Positions 24,337-31,040 of a DNA stretch of 35,136 bases are shown piece by piece. Position 1 is the stretch's first letter. Every line of letters starts with the position of its first letter. The position numbers and the translations under genes were made by a program. This stretch comes from an uncultured Lachnospiraceae bacterium (GTDB lineage: Bacteria > Bacillota > Clostridia > Lachnospirales > Lachnospiraceae): positions 1-35,136 of the forward strand of contig CAJTJY010000029.1 in the NCBI GenBank assembly GCA_910576975.1, in the 5' to 3' direction. A model generated the notes under the pieces. It had not been told where the DNA came from and did no database searches. It saw nothing but the letters and a program-made list of their open reading frames with translations.

Positions 24337-25644
24337 CTAAGCCACTGTTACTGTCATGTAAACCTTAGACATGGCATTTACCACCATGATGCTGCCGCTC
24401 ACCACCACGGATTTCTTAGTTTCCCCTGTACCGACAACCACATCTGAATCTGAAAAGTTTTCAATCGCCCCCATGTCCTGCAGTGCCTGCCTGATCTTTA
24501 CAAGGTCAGACCAAAGCGATATCCTCCCAGACTCATTGTTAGGCACAGTGCCGAGGTACTTTGTATTGAATAAGACAGCGTCAGAATTCCCTAATTGGTC
24601 GATCACCCTCACCGTCTGATTGTCTTTAAATACTTCTTTGCATTCGCCCGTGAAAGTGACCATGCTGTTTATGTCCTCCAAGACCCTAATGTCAGAATTC
24701 ACTCGATGCAGTACAAACTCGCCAGATTTTACGGATTGCCTTAACTGGTTCTGCGTAAAGTCCACATCGACTGTAAAGCAGCCATCATACCTCTTATTCT
24801 GGCAAGATTTGTTTACGGGACATGCGCACTCCGCACCCGTCACCCAATATACCAGTCCAGCTTCACTCCATCCCTCGTCAGAAACCTGATTTTTGACATT
24901 GATGACGCCCATGTAATCCGCTGCCATGTCATAGACTACCAGCTGGAATTTAATCCCCATCTCGTCACGCAGCCTCTTGTTAAACGCCGCATAGAGCTTT
25001 TTCGTCGTGTCATCCGTGACCGCTACGCCCATGACGTTATAGGTGTAAGATTCTATCTTATTTAAATACGCCCTATGCGCCTCGCCATCAACAACGCCGT
25101 TTTCCCCTCCACTCAGGGGTGATGACGCAGACGCCGCAAGTTCTGCATCTTCATGGAATGTTACATAATCGTTTGGCTTAAGTTCTGCTGCAGAACCGAC
25201 GGTCTGCACATCCACCTCTAACAACCCCAAATAAGTCTTGACATCAAATTTAGATGGAACATCAGCATTTGCCTGAATGGTTATGCTCAAGTCATTTCCC
25301 CGCACGCCTCCATATAACGCAGTTGCAAGCTCATTCTCTGCCTTTTGTCCGCCGCTATTTAGCCTATATGCATACAGGACGTTCGCCCCCAGGAACAAGT
25401 CTCGTAAGCCTTTGATTTTTTCATCATTGAAATCATATCCAAAAATCTTTTTGCAGTCCTTTTGAAAATCCTCATTCGTAACCTCAAAAACCTCATTCTC
25501 TCTGCCCCAATCGAGTTCCAGGGGCATTGTGGCAATCCCCCTGTCTGATAATTCCGGGGACGCCGAAGCCGCTGACACAAAATTGATATATGCCCCAGGG
25601 AGCTCCTTATTCTGTACTGTGAAACTGCCGCCTCCTAATGCCAT
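24337..25644 (-). CDS. xkdK: Contractile tail sheath protein, XkdK-like (435 aa)
   Basis: The contracting outer sheath. It begins MALGGGSFTVQNKELPGAYI, the usual start of XkdK and diffocin-type sheaths, contains RGIATMPLELDWGRENEVFE, and ends in the strand region ETKKSVVVSGSIMVVNAMSK that links neighbouring subunits. Length is normal for the PBSX type. AGGTGAAGTA before the start is the ribosome site. Its presence shows that the particle is a contractile (myovirus-like) tail. Confidence 0.95.
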   Translation of the reverse strand: MALGGGSFTVQNKELPGAYINFVSAASASPELSDRGIATMPLELDWGRENEVFEVTNEDFQKDCKKIFGYDFNDEKIKGLRDLFLGANVLYAYRLNSGGQKAENELATALYGGVRGNDLSITIQANADVPSKFDVKTYLGLLEVDVQTVGSAAELKPNDYVTFHEDAELAASASSPLSGGENGVVDGEAHRAYLNKIESYTYNVMGVAVTDDTTKKLYAAFNKRLRDEMGIKFQLVVYDMAADYMGVINVKNQVSDEGWSEAGLVYWVTGAECACPVNKSCQNKRYDGCFTVDVDFTQNQLRQSVKSGEFVLHRVNSDIRVLEDINSMVTFTGECKEVFKDNQTVRVIDQLGNSDAVLFNTKYLGTVPNNESGRISLWSDLVKIRQALQDMGAIENFSDSDVVVGTGETKKSVVVSGSIMVVNAMSKVYMTVTVA

Positions 25645-25645
25645 A

Positions 25646-25858
25646 TTACTTCACCTTTCCTTTCCGATATTTTTCCATTAAATTTTCAACCATTTCATAA
25701 GAATAACTTTTATCTTCTTCCAGGAGCGCATCCACCAGATCTCTATTGCCAATATATCTTGCCGAATTTAGAATCTGCTCCTTGCTGAATTTTAGTTCCA
25801 TGCGCTCCTTTTCCCTCGTCTTGACACATTTCGTTTCTTTTTTTGCCGATACTGCCAA
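25646..25858 (-). CDS. Small conserved tail-locus protein upstream of sheath (70 aa)
   Basis: Function unknown. It reads MELKFSKEQILNSARYIGNR and then DLVDALLEEDKSYSYEMVEN, a helical pattern like small proteins often seen just before the sheath gene in clostridial prophages. A TTG at 25858 is preferred as start, with AGGAGAGG 6 bases upstream inside the preceding gene's end; an internal ATG (25801) has tight spacing to AAGGAG. It is separated by one base from the gene on each side. Confidence 0.75.
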   Translation of the reverse strand: MAVSAKKETKCVKTREKERMELKFSKEQILNSARYIGNRDLVDALLEEDKSYSYEMVENLMEKYRKGKVK

Positions 25859-25859
25859 A

Positions 25860-26306
25860 TCATTCCTCTCCTTTCACTTCCATCCCTGTTTGAAAATCAC
25901 TCATTGACATTGATTCTTCTCTTGTCTGATACACGAAGAAATCGTAATTTACCAAAAAACTTAAACTTCCATCAACCATTTCACACTCCATCCTCGTTCC
26001 CTTGATCGGCTTGCCGTCCCCATTTACCGTTATGTATTCAAGACATCCTAACATCCTCTCATACACGGCGTTGCACTCCTGCTGCCTCTCATTACTTGAA
26101 GGGAAATACTGGACGCAGAACTGATTGCCCCGGAAATATCTCTCTTCAAAGGAGTGTTTGCTACTGGACTTCAAACAGGAGATAAAAAAACAGGGTTCTT
26201 TCCATCCCTGCTCTATCTGTTCCATATAGATTTGATATCCATCGCCAAACTCATGACCTAGGGATACGCTGATGGCATCCAAAATAGCATTTAACACTTC
26301 ATGCAC
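25860..26306 (-). CDS. Probable tail terminator protein (DUF6838-like, 148 aa)
   Basis: First gene of the tail operon. It begins LNAILDAISVSLGHEFGDGY, then IEQGWKEPCFFISCLKSSSK and NYDFFVYQTREE, a pattern matching the phage tail terminator family found ahead of sheath genes in PBSX-like phages. Such proteins cap the head-proximal end of the tail; in a headless particle this would close the tube. AAGGAGGT precedes the ATG. The match is from memory of the family and is moderate. Confidence 0.7.
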   Translation of the reverse strand: MHEVLNAILDAISVSLGHEFGDGYQIYMEQIEQGWKEPCFFISCLKSSSKHSFEERYFRGNQFCVQYFPSSNERQQECNAVYERMLGCLEYITVNGDGKPIKGTRMECEMVDGSLSFLVNYDFFVYQTREESMSMSDFQTGMEVKGEE

Positions 26307-26498
26307 CTCCTTAAGAATTTATTTTTTCTTTCCAATATGCCCTGCGCAGCCCAACTTCATGCTTTTTATAGAGCCATACGTCTCTTCGGCTTTTTATTCG
26401 GAGCTCTTGCCAACAATATCACCTTCTTTCCTGGAGATCCTGGACATCTTGGCTCTCAGATGTCCAGAAAAAATATTTCCCTCTTTCTTGTAACAAAA
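26307..26498 (-). promoter_or_regulatory. 5' region of the tail operon with a 9-bp-stem hairpin
   Basis: No intact gene. A perfect hairpin (CTGGACATC/GATGTCCAG, 26440-26467) lies here without a following T-run on the minus strand. No clear -35/-10 pair is seen, which fits a promoter that needs the upstream late regulator. One minus-strand frame reads MSRISRKEGDIVGKSSE, then a TAA, then continues KAEETYGSIKSMKLGCAG to another TAA; it may be a dead small gene. Confidence 0.4.
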
Positions 26499-26532
26499 AA
26501 GATGCTGATCAACTAGTATCAGCATCCTTTTC
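26499..26532 (-). terminator. Terminator between the late regulator and the tail operon
   Basis: On the minus strand GGATGCTGAT pairs with ATCAGCATC around an 8-9 base loop and is followed by TTTTTTG. It separates the sigma-like regulator (26628-27050) from the structural genes, so the latter need their own promoter or antitermination. Confidence 0.8.
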
Positions 26533-26627
26533 GATGAGGGGAAGCATGTTCCGTCTTAGATTCTTCCTTGACGTAATACCATAATAGCACATCGGATCGT
26601 GACATATGTGACATTCGTGACAAACTT

Positions 26628-27050
26628 TTATTGTTTTTCAAAAAATCTTTGAAATTCTTTTTTTAAGCCATTTTCAGTAGTCTTCCTGCCGATCTTTGCC
26701 GCCGTCTCCTCCCAAGTCATATCTTCCAGTATTTTATATTTAATAATCCTCTGCATCCGCATCGGGATGTCATTGATCCATTCTTCGACCTGAAGCTTTA
26801 CAGATTCCGCCTTTTTCTTTCGTTCTTCCAATATTCTCTTCTTCCTGCAATATTTTGGATCTTCTTCGAAATCAGATTCCGTCCCATATATGGTAAAGCT
26901 GCGCTCCTGGTATGGAAAATTTTGATTACTGCCCCTGACTTTGCCCAATATGGCAGGGGTTTTCTTATTCTCAAGCTTTTTTAACTCCTGCTCTGTCTCT
27001 TTTATCATTTCGCAGGCATCTATGTATTCTTCCAATATTTTCTTATCCAA
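26628..27050 (-). CDS. Sigma-70 region-4-like phage late transcription regulator (140 aa)
   Basis: The N-terminal ~100 residues are a coiled coil (ILEEYIDACEMIKETEQELK) with a variable insert. The C-terminal ~45 residues (IPMRMQRIIKYKILEDMTWE then ETAAKIGRKTTENGLKKEF) are a sigma region 4-like helix-turn-helix, as in the RinA/ArpU/DUF1492 group that activates late phage genes. The start is a TTG at 27050 with AGGAGG 7 bases upstream. It lies directly upstream of the tail operon behind a terminator, so it is the likely activator of the tail promoter. DNA target is unknown. Confidence 0.82.
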   Translation of the reverse strand: MDKKILEEYIDACEMIKETEQELKKLENKKTPAILGKVRGSNQNFPYQERSFTIYGTESDFEEDPKYCRKKRILEERKKKAESVKLQVEEWINDIPMRMQRIIKYKILEDMTWEETAAKIGRKTTENGLKKEFQRFFEKQ

Positions 27051-27132
27051 ATTATTTCCTCCTATTCTACTGCATTTCCTTTCCTACTCCTCGCACTTTC
27101 CATCCATCTGTTACCTGTAGCATCGCTTGATT

Positions 27133-27138
27133 ATTATA
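27133..27138 (-). promoter_or_regulatory. Candidate -10 box for the late regulator gene
   Basis: Minus-strand TATAAT 83 bases before the TTG start. No good -35 lies 16-18 bases upstream, so this promoter may be weak or need activation. The repeats at 27169-27274 lie just upstream. Confidence 0.35.
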
Positions 27139-27168
27139 ATGTCAGAATTTGGTTACAATCTAGTCTTT

Positions 27169-27274
27169 CTTTGACTGTCAAAGCATTCCGCCTTTATCAT
27201 TCATAATGCTAACTTTTTCTGACTGTCAAATTATTCCGTCTTTATTATTCATGATTTCAAAATTCTAACTTTTC
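27169..27274. repeat. Two direct repeats carrying a GACTGTC dyad upstream of the late regulator
   Basis: Two ~48-55 bp copies (from 27171 and 27219) share GACTGTCAAA--ATTCCG-CTTTAT-ATTCAT and CTAACTTTT. The first contains the perfect palindrome CTTTGACTGTCAAAG (27169-27183); the second has it with mismatches. They look like paired operator sites for the control of the late regulator gene. Confidence 0.6.
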
Positions 27275-27558
27275 GTTCAAAAGCTGCTAGTCATCACAGA
27301 CCAATGCTCACTCGGGATTTCAAAGGCTCACCGTGATATTTTTGACACATATCCCTTTTATACATGTATGTTTATCTAATCTTCTATTGCCCTCCTACTT
27401 CTGCGTAAATTAATCAATTTTTGCTGTTATTTTTAAAATCCAGTAATTCAGAAATAGCACTTATTTATGTCACATTTTTATATTTTACTCTTGCATACTC
27501 TTATATTTCGTTTTTTTCTGGTTATACTAATTCCATCAAAAATTCAGGAGGAAGCTCT
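27275..27558. other. Non-coding stretch before the small plus-strand gene
   Basis: AT-rich with no credible gene. Its right end (27489-27551) resembles the leader at 11073-11130, including a TTATACTAAT core and ATTCAGGAGGA. Confidence 0.4.
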
Positions 27559-27729
27559 ATGAACGTAACCGACAAGCATAAACGCATCCGTACTGCTCCA
27601 AAAGGAGCGTGGGAAAGCGGTGAAATCAACGAAGACAAGGGCACGTCCCAAAAACAACATCTCAATGACATTACCACTGACAGTCAAGGAAACGGATATC
27701 CTGTAACTGGCAAAAATCGGGACGATTAA
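27559..27729 (+). CDS. Small hydrophilic hypothetical protein (56 aa)
   Basis: No family is recognised. The ATG at 27559 has AGGAGG 7 bases upstream, which is the main support. The protein is highly charged and polar (MNVTDKHKRIRTAPKGAWES...), with no membrane segment and probably disordered. It is on the plus strand between the minus-strand regulators, so it is transcribed separately, from a leader resembling the one at 11073. It might be a small regulator or anti-repressor, but nothing proves this. Confidence 0.5.
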   Translation: MNVTDKHKRIRTAPKGAWESGEINEDKGTSQKQHLNDITTDSQGNGYPVTGKNRDD

Positions 27730-27780
27730 AGTGTCCTGATTACATAACCTTCTATTCCATACCTTTCACTTTACTCTTGC

Positions 27781-27874
27781 CTGTAACTTTCCACACGATT
27801 CAAAATTGTCTGCCTAATTTTCCACATGACTTAAAATCTTATATCTATAACTTACTGCATAGTTCAAAATCTTA
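27781..27874. repeat. Three degenerate ~31-bp tandem repeats
   Basis: Units at 27781-27810, 27813-27841 and 27845-27874 share the pattern CTRTAACTTTCCACAYGATT then AAAATCTTA with several changes. They lie in a 240-base gap with no gene. Function is unknown. Confidence 0.5.
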
Positions 27875-27973
27875 CGCTCATACGTCAATTGCAATTCTAA
27901 AAAATATGAAATATAATGTTCTACAAATTTTAGTAGTAACGTTTTTACTTTAATTTACCCGCAATTTGCAGGA

Positions 27974-28132
27974 CTATTTCCTCAGCTTCAACGAGTACAT
28001 GTCACTTACACTCTCTCCAAGTGCTTCTAACAGAGCGATTTACTTTATCTGTATTTATTTAATTCTGTCACAGTTTAGATCACACAACCTCTCAATTACA
28101 TTATCAACTTTTTCTAAAATCTTGTCTTTCAC
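27974..28132 (-). pseudogene. Small gene behind the XRE regulator with two in-frame TAA codons (53 codons)
   Basis: A GTG overlaps the TGA of the upstream XRE gene (GTGA) behind GGAGGTGGGG, a typical coupled start. The frame reads KDKILEKVDNVIERLCDLNC, DRIK, TAA, IQIK, TAA, then IALLEALGESVSDMYSLKLR and K, with a TAG at the end. Both halves look protein-like and stay in one frame, so this is probably a ~52-residue gene inactivated by two nonsense changes; a 25-residue product could still be made. Other genes here end in TAA, so the codon is a normal stop. Confidence 0.5.
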
Positions 28133-28365
28133 TTCCCCACCTCCATTTTCCATTCTTTTTCTTTAATAAACAAAGTGTTCACATCTACCCCAATAGCAAA
28201 CGCAATAGCTGGCAAATGCTCAACTCTCAGCAGCTTTCTTCTCCCATTCATGATATTACTGAATTCTTGAGGAGTAAAACCTGCTCTTTTAGCAACAACG
28301 CCTTGCTTCATTCCTTTCTCATCAATAATGTGTTTGATATTAGAAACAATCTCATCATATAACAT
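28129..28365 (-). CDS. XRE-family helix-turn-helix regulator (78 aa)
   Basis: Small Cro/C1-type DNA-binding protein. The HTH core is MKQGVVAKRAGFTPQEFSNI followed by MNGRRKLLRVEHLPAIAFAI, covering most of its length; there is no effector domain. ATG 28365 is taken as the start with AAGGAGGTGA upstream at long spacing; a GTG at 28380 overlaps the ribosome site. It is divergent from the larger XRE repressor at 28526 across a shared operator region, as Cro and CI are in phages, so the two probably form the switch for the tail locus. Confidence 0.82.
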   Translation of the reverse strand: MLYDEIVSNIKHIIDEKGMKQGVVAKRAGFTPQEFSNIMNGRRKLLRVEHLPAIAFAIGVDVNTLFIKEKEWKMEVGK

Positions 28366-28392
28366 TCTTATCTTGTTCACCTCCTTACATTT

Positions 28393-28469
28393 GACAAGTT
28401 TCTTGTCTTTTATAATGTTTTATCACATATTTCTTGTCTTGTCAATATTTATTGACAAGATATTTGTCA
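28393..28469. promoter_or_regulatory. Operator cluster between divergent XRE regulators
   Basis: Two perfect dyads: GACAAG-TTT-CTTGTC (28393-28407) and CTTGTCAATA-TT-TATTGACAAG (28438-28459). Extra half-sites CTTGTC (28433) and TTGTC (28464) lie near. They flank the -35/-10 regions of both divergent genes, the layout of a phage-type repressor switch. Confidence 0.75.
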
Positions 28470-28477
28470 TTACACGA

Positions 28478-28505
28478 TTGACTTTTCAATACTTCATGTT
28501 ATAAT
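28478..28505 (+). promoter_or_regulatory. Promoter of the XRE repressor gene
   Basis: -35 TTGACT (28478-28483), 16-base spacer, -10 TATAAT (28500-28505). GGAGGTGAT and the GTG start at 28526 follow. It borders the operator cluster, so auto-regulation is likely. Confidence 0.75.
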
Positions 28506-28525
28506 TAAAACATGGAGGTGATTTA

Positions 28526-29035
28526 GTGAGTTTTAACTCTCGAATAAAAGAAAGACGTGAACAATTACATCTTACTAGAAATGAATTAGCTGAAAAAATA
28601 GGTGTAACTCAATCTGCCATTTCTAATTATGAAAATGCGATTAGCTCTCCTAAAGTTGAATTACTCTACAAATTATTTGACGCCTTAAAATGTGATGCTA
28701 ACTATTTGTATCAGGACGAGATGAACGCTCTAGTTTATGAAAACACAGGCACGCCAGAAGAATTTGAAAATATCATCAAAAAATACCGTGACCTAGACTC
28801 TCACGGCAAAGAAATGGTTGACTTCACTCTCCTAAAAGAATGGGAGCGTTCTACAAAGCAATACCAGAAATCATCATCTGCTATATATAAATATGATACT
28901 TCTTGCACTTCAACCAAAGTTGCAGAACCCCCTTCACCATATACTCTTAATGCCGCACACGAACGCACTGACGTAGAAATAACAGAAGAAATGCGTCAGC
29001 ATGACGAAGATATCATGGATGATGAAAACTTCTAA
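28526..29035 (+). CDS. XRE-family repressor (169 aa)
   Basis: Probable master repressor of the tail locus. Residues 1-65 are a canonical HTH (RIKERREQLHLTRNELAEKI then GVTQSAISNYENAISSPKVE). Residues about 75-110 form the usual linker helix of Gram-positive phage repressors (PEEFENIIKKYRDLDSHGKE). The rest is polar, with an acidic end and no peptidase S24 self-cleavage motif. It therefore probably responds to the ImmA-like protein encoded downstream rather than cutting itself. The GTG start has GGAGGTGAT 4-6 bases upstream. Confidence 0.88.
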   Translation: MSFNSRIKERREQLHLTRNELAEKIGVTQSAISNYENAISSPKVELLYKLFDALKCDANYLYQDEMNALVYENTGTPEEFENIIKKYRDLDSHGKEMVDFTLLKEWERSTKQYQKSSSAIYKYDTSCTSTKVAEPPSPYTLNAAHERTDVEITEEMRQHDEDIMDDENF

Positions 29036-29040
29036 GTATA

Positions 29041-29540
29041 ATGGTAGAATAAAAAGTGATCGCTATTGATACATTAAGAAAATATCATACATGATACTAT
29101 AGTCAATTCACAGCAGGCCTAAAGCAGGTCTAGAGAACAAAATATAAAGTAAACAGATGTAAGGAATTGCATTATCACACGTGAAACAATAGAACCATCC
29201 CTGGTAATTTTTCATTTCCAAGCTTTAGCTTTTGTTCACACAGTAATAATAAAGCATAGATGCAGTAATTAGTAGTGGGGGAGAATCTGGCAATGATATA
29301 ACTACATATATTCCCAATGCAAATATTTTTAAAAGCGTTTTAAAAACCAGAAAAGATTGTTTATCATCAAATTTACATGCTGAAAAAGTGGGGCAATGAA
29401 AGAAAATAAAAAACATATATTGCACAACTCAAAAGTTGCTATGTGATAGTCGAAAATGTTTCTTACTGGAATTCTTCATTATTGATTATATAAAAGTTGC
29501 GCATTTTTTTAATTTTAGCAAAAAATAAGTATATAAGGGG
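29041..29540. other. Gene-poor stretch between repressor and ImmA-like gene
   Basis: About 500 bases without a credible intact gene. One plus-strand frame (about 29240-29400) reads IDAVISSGGESGNDITTYIP then NANIFKSVLKTRKDCLSSNL but has no start codon, so it could be a gene fragment. Nothing else was recognised. Confidence 0.3.
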
Positions 29541-29548
29541 TGGTATTT

Positions 29549-30004
29549 ATGAATTATACAGAACTTCTCATAGAGGCGGATGGAAATAGTTTGATTACGA
29601 AAGAAAAGCCTCTTAAATCCTGCGATGGAAGAATCAAGGGGAATCGTATTGCCATCAAAAGTTCTTTGACAATGACACAAAAGAAATGTGTTCTTGCCGA
29701 AGAACTTGGACATTTTTACACCACGGTAGGAGATATCCTTGACCAGAGTATATGCCAAAATCGAAAGCAAGAACTAAAAGCCAGGCTTTGGTCTTATGAT
29801 AAGCTTATTGGTTTAAAAGGGATTATAGCTTCTTATAAACATGGTTGTCAGTCAATCGATGAAATTGCTGAATACTTAGATATTACAGAAGAATTTTTAT
29901 CAGATGCCATTGACCGGTATCGTTCTAAATATGGCGTATTTACAAAGTTGAATAATTACATTATTTATTTCGAGCCAAATCTGAGAGTTATCGAGGCTAC
30001 CTAA
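29549..30004 (+). CDS. ImmA/IrrE-family metallopeptidase-like protein (151 aa)
   Basis: Proteins of this family cleave XRE repressors to induce mobile elements after DNA damage or other signals. The central motif is KKCVLAEELGHFYTTVGDIL. The metal motif is EELGH instead of the textbook HExxH; this variant is frequent in Firmicutes prophage members, so loss of activity should not be assumed. The C-terminal ~60 residues are helical (LIGLKGIIASYKHGCQSIDE, IAEYLDITEEFLSDAIDRY), probably repressor-contacting. The ATG at 29549 has AAGGGGTGG upstream. It follows the repressor on the same strand, with a 500-base gap. Confidence 0.85.
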   Translation: MNYTELLIEADGNSLITKEKPLKSCDGRIKGNRIAIKSSLTMTQKKCVLAEELGHFYTTVGDILDQSICQNRKQELKARLWSYDKLIGLKGIIASYKHGCQSIDEIAEYLDITEEFLSDAIDRYRSKYGVFTKLNNYIIYFEPNLRVIEAT

Positions 30005-30116
30005 AACCTTTCGTTTTATAAAAATGCAATATAAATTTTTACTATTGATAATTTCACAGGCAAAAGCCATTTGATTAAAAAACAAATGGGCAACGTGTCA
30101 TCCCTGCCTCTATTAT

Positions 30117-30160
30117 AAAAACAGCGGAAATCCTTGATAACGCTGAGTTTCCGCTGTTTT
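30117..30160. terminator. Bidirectional terminator after the tRNA operon
   Basis: AACAGCGGAAA and TTTCCGCTGTT form an 11-bp stem around a 17-base loop with TTTT/TTTTT on both sides. It ends the tRNA operon (minus) and may also end the ImmA-like transcript (plus). Confidence 0.85.
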
Positions 30161-30167
30161 CCATTCA

Positions 30168-30240
30168 TGAGACATCGGGGATTCGAACCCCGGACAACTT
30201 GATTAAAAGTCAAGTGCTCTACCGACTGAGCTAATATCCC
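30168..30240 (-). tRNA. tRNA-Lys (TTT)
   Basis: Cloverleaf with acceptor GGGATAT/ATGTCTC, D arm GCTC...GAGC, anticodon stem CTTGA/TCAAG with loop CTTTTAA, and T arm CGGGG-TTCGAAT-CCCCG. CCA is not encoded. Last gene of the cluster. Confidence 0.93.
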
Positions 30241-30268
30241 ACAATATTCTATTTTTTTATAGAAGAAA

Positions 30269-30341
<73 letters not shown>

Positions 30342-30355
30342 ATTCAATTATCGAA

Positions 30356-30429
30356 TTGCGGGAACAGGATTTGAACCTGTGACCTTCGGGTTATGAGCCC
30401 GACGAGCTTCCAGACTGCTCCACCCCGCG
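30356..30429 (-). tRNA. Initiator tRNA-fMet (CAT)
   Basis: Anticodon stem CGGG/CCCG with loop CTCATAA, including the three G-C pairs of initiators, and an unpaired C1-A72 at the acceptor end. Both features mark the initiator rather than elongator tRNA. Confidence 0.95.
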
Positions 30430-30499
30430 TCAATACAAACATAATTTTTATAAATAAGAAGACTCCAAGCCATTTTAGCTTCCTTTTACTTATTTTAAA

Positions 30500-30581
30500 T
30501 GGATGGAGAAGGATTCGAACCTTCGAAGGCGTTGCCAACAGATTTACAGTCTGCCCCCTTTGGCCACTCGGGAATCCATCC
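30500..30581 (-). tRNA. tRNA-Tyr (GTA)
   Basis: Acceptor GGATGGA/TCCATCC, anticodon loop CTGTAAA, and a long variable arm, as expected for a class II tRNA of 82 nt. Confidence 0.94.
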
Positions 30582-30605
30582 TTATCAAAATTTATTTGTT
30601 CTATA

Positions 30606-30678
30606 AGCCGATGATCGGACTCGAACCGATAACCTGCTGATTACAAATCAGCTGCTCTGCCAATTGAGCCACATCGGC
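30606..30678 (-). tRNA. tRNA-Thr (TGT)
   Basis: Acceptor GCCGATG/CATCGGC, anticodon stem CTGAT/ATCAG with loop TTGTA around TGT, T loop TTCGAGT. Confidence 0.93.
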
Positions 30679-30698
30679 ATATGACTAACTATGACTAG

Positions 30699-30770
30699 TG
30701 ACTCCTACGGGAATCGAACCCGTGTTACCGCCGTGAAAGGGCGATGTCTTAACCGCTTGACCAAGGAGCC
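30699..30770 (-). tRNA. tRNA-Glu (TTC)
   Basis: Acceptor GGCTCCT/AGGAGTC with one G-T pair, anticodon loop CTTTCAC, T loop TTCGATT. First gene of the cluster behind the promoter at 30826-30854. Confidence 0.94.
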
Positions 30771-30825
30771 TTATATTTTGACTAAAATGCATTCAACTTT
30801 CTAACTCTGCATCAGCAACATATTG

Positions 30826-30854
30826 ATATTATCACAAGTTTTATCAGAATGCAA
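30826..30854 (-). promoter_or_regulatory. Promoter of the tRNA operon
   Basis: Minus-strand -35 TTGCAT (30854-30849), 17-base spacer, -10 TAATAT (30831-30826), about 55 bases before tRNA-Glu. Confidence 0.65.
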
Positions 30855-31040
30855 GTACTTTTTTATTTTTTTTAAGTTCACGTAAGCGGACAGCAAACTA
30901 TCAAGCCTCTGACATTGGGCATGATTCCGAAAGAGTCCTCACTTCTGAAACTATAAAGCCTCCAGATCATGAAGACGTCCATCGAAATCAACTATGACAT
31001 ATACTAATGACTTGCCGCTAATTAGCTGTCGCCATCCAAT

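Noticed and set aside
27974..28132. Stop-codon reassignment (TAA read as an amino acid)
   Set aside because: Several clear genes here (nagB, the chaperone G frame, the HAD phosphatase) end at TAA at the expected length, so nonsense decay is simpler.
29225..29425. Minus-strand 66-residue ORF between repressor and ImmA-like gene
   Set aside because: No ribosome site and no recognisable family; composition looks like the reverse of AT-rich non-coding DNA.
29690..29730. Inactive ImmA-like protein because the motif is EELGH rather than HELGH
   Set aside because: The same variant is common in Firmicutes prophage members of the family, so it is not evidence of inactivation.
12267..30004. Complete prophage
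   Set aside because: No integrase, replication, packaging or capsid genes are present between chromosomal flanks; the tail-only content fits a tailocin better.
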